A stretch of DNA of 64,000 nt from Strigamia acuminata. Taxonomy: Eukaryota > Arthropoda > Chilopoda > Geophilomorpha > Linotaeniidae. Numbering within the stretch: the stretch's first letter is position 1; every line of letters starts with the position of its first letter. The notes below the pieces were generated by a model, which worked only from the letters and a program-made list of their open reading frames with translations, made no database searches and was not told the origin of the DNA. The stretch covers positions 9,410,501 through 9,474,500 of the forward strand of contig OX442318.1 in assembly GCA_949358305.1 (NCBI GenBank). The letters run 5' to 3'. The translations under genes were made by a program, and so were the position numbers. Of this stretch, positions 48,104 to 59,300 are shown in pieces.

Positions 48104-50059
48104 TGTAGCCTACTATTCTTCCCTTATGATAAGTCAAAAACATTGTGAATGCACCATTTTGTCAATAAAAGGCTTCCAAATTGATCCTCCGATATTCCGC
48201 AAATTCTTTACAAATAAACCCAAAAAATGTCAACATTTTCTTGTGTCTCACAAAAGCAAATCGAAAATTACATTGAATTTTTCTCCCATATTCTCCCTTT
48301 AGGAGTTTTTCTTTCTTTCTTTCTTCATACAAACACGATTTAAAAGTAAGACATCCATCTCTTCTATTGCCATTCAAAGGCGCTCCCCCAACTTCCCTGC
48401 TGCCAATTCAAGGGCCAATTCCCAGGCACAGACGTGACGGAATCATTGTGAACACACGCCTTCTTTTTCACCCGCTTTTATATTGACAACGAATTTGCCC
48501 TTAATTGGAAAACAACTGACAATAAAAGGCAGACAAGCAAACAAAATATTGATAAAGTGGATAAACTTGCTGGTCATTTCAAATATCCCAGAAATATAAA
48601 TAAATAAAACCTATAGCGTTAAACCTTTCATGACATATCCAAAAAAATCCCAAAACATGACTTTCAAGCGTCCCCAAAAGACAATTTTGATCTTAATTAA
48701 ACCAATGGGGCAGACATCACTATCAACATCCAAGTTTAGGTACAAAATGATGTTAGACTTTGTATAAACTGTTGACTATTGACCCCGTGTGGCAAAATGT
48801 ACCAGCACAATGATCAACAGACTACTTACAAAGAGTTGTGGTATGTTGGGTTAAGCGCTTGGGGATGACAACACTAATAAAAGCCGTAAACCTGATATAA
48901 GCACATCTACTTCATTTCCTAACAGAGACTTGGGCGTCCATCTTCCTCACCGGCTATTTAACCTGGTGAGCGACAAACCTAATCATTGTATACTTGCTTG
49001 TAATGGCAACTGGCCCCTGTGAGCCTCCTCTAACAGTTCCTGAGTACTATTGGAACTTGCTGATGAAAAAAGCCGATGAGTCGGATAGGAGAGTAGACGC
49101 ATTCATAAAGTAATTTAGACAAAACAGGATTTTATACAACATACTAAGGAGTTTCATTAAATGAGCGATTATTGTGATTAGTTGATTTTTGCAATAATCG
49201 TAATCACTCAATTATTGAGGGCCCAACAAAAATCCCAAGTGGGCAAAACATTCAGCCCCTTTAGTTCCCTTTGGAAACTCCAGTTTCTACAGTGTAGGCT
49301 ACTCTGTTTCAGAAAACTTATTACAAACTTCAATTAGTTGGGCTTATCGTAAGCCCAAGAATACATACACCGGTAACTTGATCATTTGATCCTTCTCACC
49401 CAACGACGAAGAGCTCAATTTCAATACGACTGTTAAGTACCTCTAAAATATTCATAGAATACATTATTAACCATCTACAAGTTCCAATTTACATAAAATA
49501 TACAATAAATTTAATACTAAACACATTCGAAGCGGCCGAAACAAAGTTGGAAACTTGAACAAAAACTGAGATTCGAAAATTCCGAAACCCGTATGTTCTA
49601 TACCAAGAAGGAACTGACAAAAACGTGGTTAACAAGGTAACACAAGCATTCATTGTAACATTTTAGGGGCTTACACAAGTAAAAACAAGAATATGGGTCA
49701 AACTGGACATCTGGACGAGCGTCATCCAATCTCAATATCCCGAATGTTGGCTTCTCTGTTCGTTCCCACACTTCCTTCTAGCCTAAAACTTGCTAGTTTT
49801 CCCAATACAAGTAGTGTGCCGATAAATTGTTGCGGTCCAGGTATTTATCCACAAAATACTTACCTTTTTCCTGGATAAACCGCAATCGAGATGCCGTTTA
49901 TAGGTTTTAAACTCTGTTGCCTGTAAAATGTGTCTTGGGGTGATTTTTATGAAAAGATAACTCAAGTTTGGTTGAATAAAAATAACACAAATGAACTTTA
50001 TTCGGTATTTTACAAATAATACAGAAGTACAATAATAACGTACGTATTTCGAAGCGCGA
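48104..50059. other. No gene seen; weak repeat pair
   Basis: The stretch 49640-49800 shares CGTCATCCAATCTC and ATGTTGGCTT with 17330-17500. The rest shows no recognisable feature. Confidence 0.35.
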
Positions 50060-50150
50060 TGTCGCGCCTGGCTATGTCGCGTCCAGTACAGCGGCCCAGG
50101 TCAATAGCCAATGGTAGTTTGCAACAACTTTAACGAAACAGAATACGGTG
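50060..50150. mobile_element. Decayed ACTATACTC-family end
   Basis: TCAATAGCCAATGG.AGTT and AAACAGAATA match the element end at 58019-58110 and, more loosely, the CCAATAGGAGT...GAGTATAG end at 33510-33548. Confidence 0.4.
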
Positions 50151-50983
50151 TTTACTTCGACTCAAAAGAATTCAATAAACGATGAGGTATTTTGGGATTT
50201 GTAATGCAGAAATATGCTTCTGGAGTGTCATTGAAGCATCATCATTGGAGTTGAGTCAATAAGCCCTTTTCCTCACTTGGATTTGTCGCTAATGAGATTG
50301 TGCAGTGCAGCTTCTGCAGTGGGTGAAACATCTCATTGAAAAAGCAATCGCCAAAGGAAATTAACTTGTCACACACCGCACCAATGCCGTTCCTTCCTCT
50401 TTTTAGGAAGAACTGCTCCAACTTTTCAAACATCCAATTCCATTCCCTCCCCCTCTTTTGATCTATTGATGTTTCGTCGGCTTCAAAAGTTCCTTGCGAC
50501 AAATGGCAACATTAACTACACATTTATTCTCCTTCGCCTTGCAATAAAGCTTTTCGACTGGCAACACAATTGATTTTCCATACTGGCAAGAGCAATAAAT
50601 ATTACAAAGACACTGAAAGGATATTGATTAAATAGAAAAATGGAAGAGAAAAAAGACACACCAGAGCGGAAAGGAAGAACCCTCGGAGGAATTCTTCAAT
50701 CAATACACAAATTGTAGAAACGTTGCAAAAATGTTTATTTAATATACAACATTTATTATACACTGGGGGACCAAGTTTTCAATAACGATGGGTTTCGTCC
50801 CTATTTTTCAGGAAGTTAGCTTTGGGCTTGCTGTATGCAATTTAGTGTGTTGGTTTTGGGGGTTTTCCGCAAAGTTGATTTTTATTCGTTGTTTGCTGTT
50901 TGCCTACTGTTTGTGTTTGGCGTTTTCCCGCAAAGCATGCTAATTAAGAAAAATACCAATGACAATACACAGCAAAAATGAGC
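50151..50983. other. No gene seen
   Basis: Short domain-less frames on the minus strand around 50242-50502; otherwise unremarkable. Confidence 0.35.
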
Positions 50984-51200
50984 CAATTTATAGCAACAAT
51001 AGCAGAAATTAGTCAATTTACAGCAAAAAATAGCAGAAATTAGTCAATTCACAGCAAAAATAACAGAAATTAGTCAAATTACAGCAAAAAATAGCAGAAA
51101 TTAGTCAATTTACAGCAAAAAATAGCAGAAATTAGTCAATTTACAGCAGAAATAGCAGAAATTAGTCAATTTACAGCAAAAAATAGCAGCAAAAAGTAGT
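50984..51200. repeat. 31-bp minisatellite
   Basis: About seven units of GAAATTAGTCAATTTACAGC followed by AAAAAATAGCA, 29-32 bp each. Confidence 0.85.
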
Positions 51201-51321
51201 TGGAATAACGGATAGTCATTTTTTGCTAAAAATGACGCCAGCTTGCATTCTAGCAATACCAAAATATAAATATAAATTTTAAACACGAACCCAAACCTGA
51301 CGGTCAAATAAAAAAACACTA

Positions 51322-51435
51322 GGTACATTCAAAAACTAAAATATTTTGTGTTTTACTTCAATTTTAAACCAAAAATGACATCATTTCCTGTTTAAACCCA
51401 TGTTAAAACTTAAAATACACAAACTAAAACTTTTT
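51322..51435. repeat. Dispersed repeat D, copy 2
   Basis: Shares CATTCAAAAACTAAAA, TTTGTGTTTTACTTCAATTT and AATGACATCATTTCCTG with 31941-32050. Confidence 0.7.
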
Positions 51436-52313
51436 TTTAAATTTTCAAGCCATCTCAAAAACCCGCAAAATTAGACGTATCCTCAACAAAAACAACACAT
51501 CCGGCTTCGAGCAACCATTAAAAAAAACCACAACCTTCCCAGCAAAAACTTTATTCAAATTTTCACCAACAAAAGAAGATCCAATCTCAAACCGAACAAC
51601 CTCTCCAAGCCTTAAATCACAATGCCAACACAAAAGTACATTCTGCAAGATCACCAATTAAACAAAGTGTAATCACCACAAAATTGCAATAATCACCACG
51701 AACCAAAAACACGGATCTCTCTCTCAATTGCGAGAAGTGTACCAAACGCATCCAGCCTCCATTTCCGAATTGCGTACTTCTCCCTTCTCGGAGGAGGAGG
51801 AGGAGGAGGGTGGCATGGGATGGGATTTGCAGTTGGCAACGATAAAACGGAGGATTGGAGCCAATGGACGGCACAAGAGTTACGAGCCTCCCGTCACCAT
51901 TACCGAGCCAGTCGACGAGCACTTCTTCCTTCCCTATTGCGCAACGGGATTCGAGGGCCCCTCGTTCACCCCCTGCCACCACTCAACTGCATTTCACCCT
52001 AACTTAGGATCTTTACTGATCTTTCTTTCTACTTTACTTTTAGTGTCGAACCCCCGAAAAAATCCAAGTGCTGACCCAACACAAACTCGTCATGACTTAA
52101 ATTGTTATTTAGACGTGGCTATCAACCGACTTGCAAAATGTCAATTGACATAAACATGCCATAACATTTAAACTTTCTACTCGGGTCCAGTTGTTATCGT
52201 TCGGCTTCGGTTTGCTAAATAGCGGTTCGATATTCTAGAGGAAATGCTCGCTTTTCCCAAAGTATTGCAGTGAAGCTATTTATCAGAACCACGAATAACA
52301 TGGACACGTAAAA
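51436..52313. other. GC-richer patch, no gene supported
   Basis: The part at 51710-52000 is clearly less AT-rich than its surroundings and holds a GGAGGAGG tract. Frames there reach 141 codons (51728-52153) but show no known domain. It may be regulatory. Confidence 0.3.
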
Positions 52314-52590
52314 TGACTCTGTCTTAAAACTTAAACTGATATTCTTTATTTATAAAACAAGTTGGACATCTAATTCATAGAATTCTCGCATCCGCATGTT
52401 CAGTGCGTTTTGCCACCGATGGCGCCGCATAATATATGGCTGCACTGTATTTTGGGATGACAGCAGGTGACAAACGTGCTTAGTTGGCAAGGAATGCATG
52501 ACACGTGATTGCTGTCATCCAATCAGCGCACAGAACAACGAATCAATAGGAAATAACACACGGATAAGTGTACATGTTATCTTTGGTTCA
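52314..52590 (-). mobile_element. LTR-like dispersed repeat, family G copy 2
   Basis: About 88% identical by eye to 18756-19022. It ends 355 bp before the intact gypsy element but is not related to its LTRs. Confidence 0.55.
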
Positions 52591-52940
52591 TGCTTGAATG
52601 CAGGTTCAAAAACATCTGCATCTGTCTTTAGGTTGAAAATACCATTTTTGATTCTAGCAGAAAAGCCCAATATATCCTTGGAATAATGGTTGGCTGCCAG
52701 TTATGATGTCTCATGTATAGAAATTTTTTCCAATTGCTTATACCAATGTTGCCTATTGGGTTTCTTTTACCTCGGTAGACGCTTGTCGGGTGTGCTCTTT
52801 GTGTGTGCTTAGCTGTAATCGTTGAATAGAAGTAATGTCCTTTGAATGCAAAAGATTATTTTCTGTGTTTTCAAAGACAATAACGCGAAAAATACTGAAA
52901 CATAATGCATAGGAGACGTAAAATAAATAAATAAATAAAC
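52591..52940. other. Spacer ending in an (AAAT)n tract
   Basis: No gene. The last 20 bases are AAATAAATAAATAAATAAAC, the insertion site of the following retrotransposon. Confidence 0.5.
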
Positions 52941-52945
52941 AAATA

Positions 52946-53132
52946 TGGAGTGTCCTGACTCCATTTTGTATTTTACGTTATTTCATGACGCGCCCGCTTA
53001 CGCGAGCGCCCCCTGTACTATTTTGAATTATTAAACCACTTATGTAATTTTCAACTACAAGATGGCTGCTTTTTGAACACATGAACATTTGCATCCACTT
53101 TCATCATTTTATTCGACGATCGGAACACATTA
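52946..53132 (+). repeat. 5' LTR of the gypsy element
   Basis: Begins TGGAGTGTCCTGACTCCA, itself a small hairpin (TGGAGT/ACTCCA), and ends ACACATTA. It contains a GC-rich core (GACGCGCCCGCTTACGCGAG) and ATTAAA, a possible poly(A) signal. At 187 bp it is short for a gypsy LTR. Confidence 0.95.
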
Positions 53133-53133
53133 T

Positions 53134-53144
53134 TGGCGACGAGA
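53134..53144 (+). promoter_or_regulatory. Primer-binding site (tRNA-Ser type)
   Basis: TGGCGACGAGA starts two bases after the LTR. It complements the 3' end expected for a tRNA-Ser with a GACGAGG acceptor strand (CCTCGTCGCCA) at 10 of 11 positions. It would prime minus-strand DNA synthesis. Confidence 0.75.
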
Positions 53145-53314
53145 GATGAGTACAAATTGAATCCATCAACTTTTATTAACTTTTGTGTGCTTTCTTGTCG
53201 AATTGGATGAACTTTTCGCCCCCGACCACGCGTCTTTGACCACGCGTTGACCGTTAGGCCCGAACTCTTGATCGCAAGTTTTTGCTCGTTTTTTATCAAC
53301 TTTACCGCTCGAAA

Positions 53315-56300
53315 ATGCCTTTGGTTGCGGCACCCGAGAAATATAACCCACTCGACGACTGGGAGACCTATTTAATGCAAATCGAATGCGTTTTCTCCTG
53401 CAATAAAATCGTCGACGACAAGGAAAAAGTGAATACACTTTTGGCCTGTGTGGGCATGGCCACTTTCGCCAAGTTCGTGGATCTCGCCAGACCGAAGAAG
53501 CCGACGGAGTTAACATTTAAGCAGCTCTCGGACTTGATGATCAAGAACCAGAAGCCTAGACCGGTTAAGCAAGGGGAAATTGTCCGTTTCCGAGCCCGTA
53601 AGCGCAATAAGGGCGAGTCTGTGAGCGATTTTGCAGCCGCTCTTCACTCACTCACCAAGTATTGCGACTTTGACACTGCTCAGGATGACGAAATGCGGAA
53701 TCAGTTTGTCATAGGTTTGAATATGCGGCAGGTTCAAGAGACGCTATATGTGCAAAAGGATTTAACCTTTGCAATAGCCCTCGAAGCCGCTACCTCCGCC
53801 GAAATCGCCGGAGCCGACGTGTCCAGCTTCGTCGATGCGCAGCAGTCTGTGCACCAGCTACACAAGTCGGGAAACTCAACACGACCACACGCAAACTCGC
53901 AAAAAGGAGGAAAACGCTCCTCGAGGGGCACCTCCGGTCAGCAGCACCAGCAGTCGGACCACTCGAAGCCACAGCACGAAAAACAGAAGTGTAAACACTG
54001 CGGCAGAACCGGCCATCGCCAGGACGAGTGTCGTTTTCGCACTGCGAAGTGCCACGGTTGCGGCATTGAGGGCCACATTAAGCCCGTCTGTCGCTCCACG
54101 AAATCTTCGACATCCGCTCACCACACCACTGTGTCGGCGCCTCGCAAGCTGACATTTTACACCGTTCGTACGAGGAAGCCTAAAACCCCGATCGCGGTGA
54201 ATGAAGTGTCCATCAGGCCGACCAAACCACTCGTTCTCGAGCTGCGAATCGCTCAAACGCTTTTGTGGATGGAAATTGACACTGGAGCTGGAGCGACGAT
54301 CATCAGTCGCGCGATGCATAACAAATATTTTTCTCAGTTTCAGATCAAGCCACTTTCCACTGAATTATCGTCGTACGATGGCCATTCTTTGCCGATGACG
54401 GGCGTGTGCATCGTTCCAGTTACGTACGACGAGAAAACACTCGAATTGCCGTTGTGTATTGCTGACCACGGCCAAGTTCCGTTGCTCGGACGTGACTGGA
54501 TGGACGAATTCGGTTTGCTGCACGCTGCTGGTGCGGCCCTTCGTTCCGTAATTTATCGCGCTGCTGCTGGTGTTCCTTCGAAATCCGCTCGCAAACGTGC
54601 GACTCGACAGCGGGCTGCAGGTCCAAACAACATGGAATTGGCCGCTACCTTCGCTCCAACTCGCGAGGGGGAAGTGTTTCCTGCTTCGCAAGACGATCCG
54701 TCTCCGCCGTCGATTGTTGCTGCCCCTGCGTATAAATCGCTTCCTCCTTTGGCTGCGGCAGCTAAAGATGCTGCGCCGCAATGCTCCGCCAGTGCAGCTG
54801 ATCTCGAGAAGTTGCGGACGATTTTAGACAAGCATAAAAACGTTTTCCGCGACGAAATCGGCCGATACAACGTGGCACCGGTAAGTATAGCTGTTGACAA
54901 AGATTTTTCACCTATATTTTTAAAAGCTTACCCGGTGCCACTGTCGGTTAAACCCGCACTTGAGAAGGAATTGCGACGACTCCAAGACTTAGGAATCATC
55001 ACGCCTGTCGCGTCGTCAAAATGGGCAACCCCAATCATGCACGTGCGCAAGTCCGACGGAACTATTAAAATTGCCGGCTGCTACAATCGAACAGTAAATA
55101 AAGCCGTGCTGCCTTGTTCGTATCCGCTGCCCCTTTTTGCTGATGTCACAACTAAACTTTCGGGTGGCAAATCGTACTCGAAGCTCGACATGAACTCGGC
55201 GTACAATCAGCTCGAGTTGGACGCAGCAAGCCAAGAACTTTGCACCATCAACACTCACCTGGGTCTTTTCCGCGTTAATCGTCTTTTTTACGGTATCTCC
55301 ACAGCTCCACCAATTTTCCAGCGCGAAATGGATATTTTGACGGCAGATGTTGGCGATACCCAGCCATTTATCGACGACTCGGCGGTAACTGGACGCTCGG
55401 ACTCGGTGCACCTTCATAATTTGGACGGTTTACTTGGCAAGTTTGATGGCGCTGGACTCACTCTAAATCGAGGCAAGTGCCAATTTTTGCAAGACGAGAT
55501 TGAATTTTTGGGCTTTCGTATTTCGAAGCACGGTATTGCCCCAATTGCATCTAAAATCGCCCCACTTAAAAATGCGACGCGTCCAACGGATGTAACATCG
55601 TTGAAGTCTTTTATCGGACTTATAAATTACTACGGCCGATTTATTCGAGATTTGTCAACTCTCCTCGAGCCGCTGTATCGCTTGACGCGCGACGACGTCG
55701 ATTGGAAGTGGGAGAATGTGCACGAAGCCGCCTGGTTGAAAGTGCGCGAATCCGTGTCGGTTGATTCGGCCCTCACCCATTACGACCAGTTGAAAGAAGT
55801 GTTTTTGACCGTGGACGCCTCCCCCGTGGGAGTTGGCGCCTTCCTTTCCCATCGCGACAAGAGCGGACACCATTTGCCAATTGCTTTTGCGTCGTCTTTG
55901 CTGTCGGCTGCTCAGCGGAACTACGCCCAAATCGAGAGGGAGGGATACGCCATCGTATACGGGATAAGGAAGTTCCATCACTACTTGTTCGGCCGACGCT
56001 TCATCCTTCGTACTGACCACAAGCCCTTGGTGTCTATTTTTGGAGACAAAAAGGGATGTAACCAAGTGGTTGCCGCTCGTCTGCATCGTTGGGCCATTTT
56101 TTTGTCGGCATACGACTATTTGATCGAACATTTGCCGGCAGTGGACAACGCCATTGCGGATGGTCTTTCGCGCAACCCACAACCACTCGTGGATTTGTCC
56201 GAAGATTTTGACTTCGAGGTTAACAATATTTTTTCAGTCTCGATTTCAGATTTCCCTGTCTCCAAACCATCGTTGCAAGCAGCTTATGCTGCAGATGCAA

Positions 56301-57610
56301 TTTTGCAAGAAGTCCTTCGTTGCGTGCGCGATGGCTGGCCCAAACACAAGCCCGAGTTGCGGGAATTCCAAAAGCACAAAGATGCTTTCTCCCTTTTTAA
56401 CGACTTTATTTTTCTCAATGATAGGTTGGTCGTGCCCGAGGACTTGCGCGCCTCGATTTTAATCGAGTTGCACGCAGGTCACTTTGGAATTGTGCGCACA
56501 AAATCGTTGGCGCGTTCCACTGTTTGGTGGCCGGCGATTGACGCCGATATCGAGCGCGTTGTGCGTGCGTGCGACGCCTGTCAGCGGACACTGCCTGATC
56601 CACCTCGAACGTCGACTGTACGATGGCCGATTCCTGAAGAAGTCTGGGGTCGACTGCACATCGACTTCGCCGGGCCATTCCTCGGCAAAACATTTCTGCT
56701 CGGAATCGACGCCAAATCGAAATGGTGCGAGGTGAACGCGATGACGACCACCACAGCAGCTGCAACGATTGCAGTCTTGGAAGACTGGTTTAGTCGCTAT
56801 GGCCTCCCGATTCACGTGCACTCGGACAACGGTCCGCAGTTCACTGCATTCGAATTTCGAGAATTTTTGGAGGAAAATGGCATCCGCCACACCTTTTCAC
56901 CACCTTATCACCCAGCTACGAATGGAGCCGTCGAAGGATTTGTCGGAACTTTTAAACGACAAATGCAAAAATTTGTGAATCTGAATTTTTCCCTCGTTGA
57001 TTCCCTCCGCCAGTTCCTTTTCTCCTATAGGACGACACCTCACGCCACGACCAAGCTGACGCCCGCTGATGTTTTCCTGCAGCGCACGATGCGCACGCGG
57101 CTTCACCTGCTCAACCCTCGCTTGTTGCCGGATTCCGCACTTATGGAAACGGCGCGCAGTTTCGATGTCGGCGATTTGGTGTACGTGCGCGACTATCGCC
57201 ACACGGACAAGTGGATTCCCGGGGTCGTCAAGGAAAAGGTTTCCTCCACCACGTATGCTATCGAGATTGCGAATGGAGTTGTGTGGTCGAGACACATTGA
57301 CCAGTTGCGGAAACGTTCGACAATTTCACCGTATCGCTCAATTGAAGGGGATGAGCGTCAGTCGGGCCCATTCGTTATGCCCCAGACCTCCACTGAGATT
57401 CCGCCAGCTGTACAAGCTCAACCCCAACTTCCTGCTCCTAATTCGCCTCAACCTAATATTCCTATTCCAAACTCACCTCCGAGATCTCCTGCCCCGTTGC
57501 TTCCTCCTCTACCGCCGTCGCCTCCTGCGCTTCCGCCACCTCCGCAAGCTGCTCGCTCTCCACGGCCAACAAGGACAAGAAAACAAACGGACTTCTACGG
57601 TTTCTCGTGA
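53315..57610 (+). CDS. Gag-pol polyprotein of a Ty3/gypsy retrotransposon
   Basis: This uninterrupted frame of 1431 residues starts at the ATG at 53315 (M-P-L-V-A-A-P). The frame is open a little further upstream but has no earlier ATG. Domains in order: gag (about 1-215); two CX2CX4HX4C zinc knuckles (C226-C239 and C246-C259) that bind RNA; aspartic protease with DTG at 322-324; reverse transcriptase with catalytic D625 and an F685-I-D-D688 box where YxDD is usual; RNase H with D834, E874 and D901; integrase with an HxxH/CxxC zinc motif (H1053, H1056, C1086, C1089) and D1117, D1171, E1207 (D35E spacing); and a proline-rich tail from about 1355. Gag and pol are fused without a frameshift, so they must be separated by the protease. 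The layout resembles K02A2.6-like gypsy elements. GC content is much higher than in the surrounding DNA. It appears intact. Confidence 0.95.
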   Translation: MPLVAAPEKYNPLDDWETYLMQIECVFSCNKIVDDKEKVNTLLACVGMATFAKFVDLARPKKPTELTFKQLSDLMIKNQKPRPVKQGEIVRFRARKRNKGESVSDFAAALHSLTKYCDFDTAQDDEMRNQFVIGLNMRQVQETLYVQKDLTFAIALEAATSAEIAGADVSSFVDAQQSVHQLHKSGNSTRPHANSQKGGKRSSRGTSGQQHQQSDHSKPQHEKQKCKHCGRTGHRQDECRFRTAKCHGCGIEGHIKPVCRSTKSSTSAHHTTVSAPRKLTFYTVRTRKPKTPIAVNEVSIRPTKPLVLELRIAQTLLWMEIDTGAGATIISRAMHNKYFSQFQIKPLSTELSSYDGHSLPMTGVCIVPVTYDEKTLELPLCIADHGQVPLLGRDWMDEFGLLHAAGAALRSVIYRAAAGVPSKSARKRATRQRAAGPNNMELAATFAPTREGEVFPASQDDPSPPSIVAAPAYKSLPPLAAAAKDAAPQCSASAADLEKLRTILDKHKNVFRDEIGRYNVAPVSIAVDKDFSPIFLKAYPVPLSVKPALEKELRRLQDLGIITPVASSKWATPIMHVRKSDGTIKIAGCYNRTVNKAVLPCSYPLPLFADVTTKLSGGKSYSKLDMNSAYNQLELDAASQELCTINTHLGLFRVNRLFYGISTAPPIFQREMDILTADVGDTQPFIDDSAVTGRSDSVHLHNLDGLLGKFDGAGLTLNRGKCQFLQDEIEFLGFRISKHGIAPIASKIAPLKNATRPTDVTSLKSFIGLINYYGRFIRDLSTLLEPLYRLTRDDVDWKWENVHEAAWLKVRESVSVDSALTHYDQLKEVFLTVDASPVGVGAFLSHRDKSGHHLPIAFASSLLSAAQRNYAQIEREGYAIVYGIRKFHHYLFGRRFILRTDHKPLVSIFGDKKGCNQVVAARLHRWAIFLSAYDYLIEHLPAVDNAIADGLSRNPQPLVDLSEDFDFEVNNIFSVSISDFPVSKPSLQAAYAADAILQEVLRCVRDGWPKHKPELREFQKHKDAFSLFNDFIFLNDRLVVPEDLRASILIELHAGHFGIVRTKSLARSTVWWPAIDADIERVVRACDACQRTLPDPPRTSTVRWPIPEEVWGRLHIDFAGPFLGKTFLLGIDAKSKWCEVNAMTTTTAAATIAVLEDWFSRYGLPIHVHSDNGPQFTAFEFREFLEENGIRHTFSPPYHPATNGAVEGFVGTFKRQMQKFVNLNFSLVDSLRQFLFSYRTTPHATTKLTPADVFLQRTMRTRLHLLNPRLLPDSALMETARSFDVGDLVYVRDYRHTDKWIPGVVKEKVSSTTYAIEIANGVVWSRHIDQLRKRSTISPYRSIEGDERQSGPFVMPQTSTEIPPAVQAQPQLPAPNSPQPNIPIPNSPPRSPAPLLPPLPPSPPALPPPPQAARSPRPTRTRKQTDFYGFS

Positions 57611-57744
57611 ACGTGAATATTGAACTGAGTTTGTGATTGTTTAGTGAATCCTTTATTGTAATTCGATCTTTTAATTTTACATTTTGTTTGTTGTAACTTT
57701 TGAATTAATTGTATTTGAATTGCTCCCTTGGTTGGTTCTCAATT

Positions 57745-57754
57745 AAGGGGATGA
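57745..57754 (+). promoter_or_regulatory. Polypurine tract
   Basis: AAGGGGATGA lies directly before the 3' LTR, with a single T interruption. It is the expected plus-strand primer site for second-strand synthesis. Confidence 0.75.
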
Positions 57755-57941
57755 TGGAGTGTCCTGACTCCATTTTGTATTTTACGTTATTTCATGACGC
57801 GCCCGCTTACGCGAGCGCCCCCTGTACTATTTTGAATTATTAAACCACTTATGTAATTTTCAACTACAAGATGGCTGCTTTTTGAACACATGAACATTTG
57901 CATCCACTTTCATCATTTTATTCGACGATCGGAACACATTA
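57755..57941 (+). repeat. 3' LTR of the gypsy element
   Basis: Reads identical to 52946-53132 over 187 bp. It is followed by AAATA, the likely target duplication. Confidence 0.95.
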
Positions 57942-58018
57942 AAATAAATAAATAAATAGAATGATCCTCGCTTTCTCGTCTATTGAATTACAGTAGTTCT
58001 CGAAATAGAAAATATATT

Positions 58019-58110
58019 ACCGTATTTTACGGTATCCATGATGCAATGGCTGTGGACGGCTCAATAGCCAATGGGAGTTCGACACAAATTTTACAAAACA
58101 GAGTATGATT
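58019..58110. mobile_element. Decayed ACTATACTC-family end
   Basis: TCAATAGCCAATGGGAGTTC and AAAACAGAGTATG match 50085-50145 and the GGAGT...GAGTATA end of 33548. A small palindrome, ACCGTATTTTACGGT, sits at its left. Confidence 0.45.
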
Positions 58111-59218
58111 ACTAAATTATTCTCACATTGTTGCTTAAGAGCATTGTCTCTAATAGAAGTCAAAATCCTTTATCGTTCATTACCCGGCCAACCGTTGCTA
58201 GGGAAAAATATGGAAGCTGCATGATGCTTTATACAATATAACTTCCTAATGTGCTCAAACCTGCACAATTCCTTGTGGTGCAAATACATCACAGATACAC
58301 AACAAACCAATTGCTGGTTCAAGAAGCTTTCAACAATGACATTTGCTACAATGTCTAATTTATACCTAAATATTAACAGTTGCATCACTACACAATTACC
58401 AACACCCTGATTGGTCAACTATTCAATCACAAAACTCAAATTCAATCTATAAGAAAAAAAAACAGCACTTGAAATCATCGAAAAGCCCTTTAGAAATTCC
58501 AAGAGTTTGACTCTTCTTCTGCAAAGAGATGAAAATGTCAAAATCAAGTGCATTTTTCTGATAGCATCAAATACTGAAAATTAAGCAAGATGAATTACAA
58601 TACACAAAAAAAAAACCAATCTATTTGTTAACGCTTCTCCGATTCCATTAATCCCCAAACTTCAATCACCCACGCTACACAGCTGTCCATCGCACAACAA
58701 CTCTTACAAAAGCCGCCGAGTTAAAAAGAAAGAGCCGAGCAAAGCTCCCCCTTTTCTCCTTTTTCTTCGCAGTCGTATCGCCAATCTCACGGCCGCATCC
58801 GGAAAGCAATTTTGCTGAGGTTTGGTCCGTGGATTGAAGCATTTGGAGTGCGCGATGGTAATCTCATAAAAGGAGGCCCCCACCAAACTGAATTGAATTG
58901 TACAGAAGATTAAGCGCAGAATGCTACGGTGTCCCTCCAAACACATTTCGTGAAAATTAGCCCCACACCATCGGCGCAGACACCTCGTTTCAAGCAATTA
59001 GACCAACTTTTTATATGAGCAACCATCAATATAAAAAAGTGTGTACAAATGACAACTACAGACCAATTTAATGAGAAAAAATAAAATTTACTGCGAAAAC
59101 CAAGACTTGTGAAGATGAAGCAACTAATGAGTTTATTAAATTTAAGGAACGATTAGGCAAAGTACAGGAATTTGTTATTCGATATTTTAAACAATGAGGC
59201 GATATTAATCGATATTAC
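58111..59218. other. No gene supported
   Basis: The part at 58175-58215 weakly repeats 39950-39990. A GC-richer patch with few repeats lies at 58700-58990. No domain-bearing frame. Confidence 0.35.
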
Positions 59219-59300
59219 TATACTCTTGTTTGAGTCAAAAGAGCCCTAAATCCCATTGGTCGAGCCATTTTGCTGGTGTAGTGTGAAACGTTGCACGAGC
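59219..59300. mobile_element. ACTATACTC-type MITE, single end
   Basis: TATACTCTTGTTTGAGTC, then AAATCCCATTGGTCGAGCCA, then TGCTGGTGTAGTG, as at 31938 (inverted) and 179. The opposite end was not found. Confidence 0.6.

Larger units (their letters stand above)
52946..57941 (+). mobile_element. Complete Ty3/gypsy LTR retrotransposon
   Basis: A 4996-bp element with all landmarks in order: 187-bp 5' LTR, primer-binding site, a single gag-pol frame, polypurine tract and 187-bp 3' LTR. The LTRs read identical, so insertion was recent. Flanking AAATA (52941-52945 and 57942-57946) is the likely 5-bp target duplication, although it sits in an (AAAT)n tract and could be chance. There is no envelope gene. 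The element lies in the same orientation as the downstream Dscam exon. Confidence 0.95.

Noticed and set aside
49055-49100. CTGATGA and CGATGAGTC resembling a hammerhead ribozyme core
   Set aside because: The GAAA box and the stems needed for the fold are missing.
51728-52153. 141-codon frame in a GC-richer patch
   Set aside because: The acidic run comes from a GGAGGAGG tract and there are overlapping minus frames. No known domain.
53734-57623. Many other frames overlapping the gypsy gag-pol on both strands
   Set aside because: Shadows of the real, GC-richer coding frame; none has retroviral accessory or other domain features.
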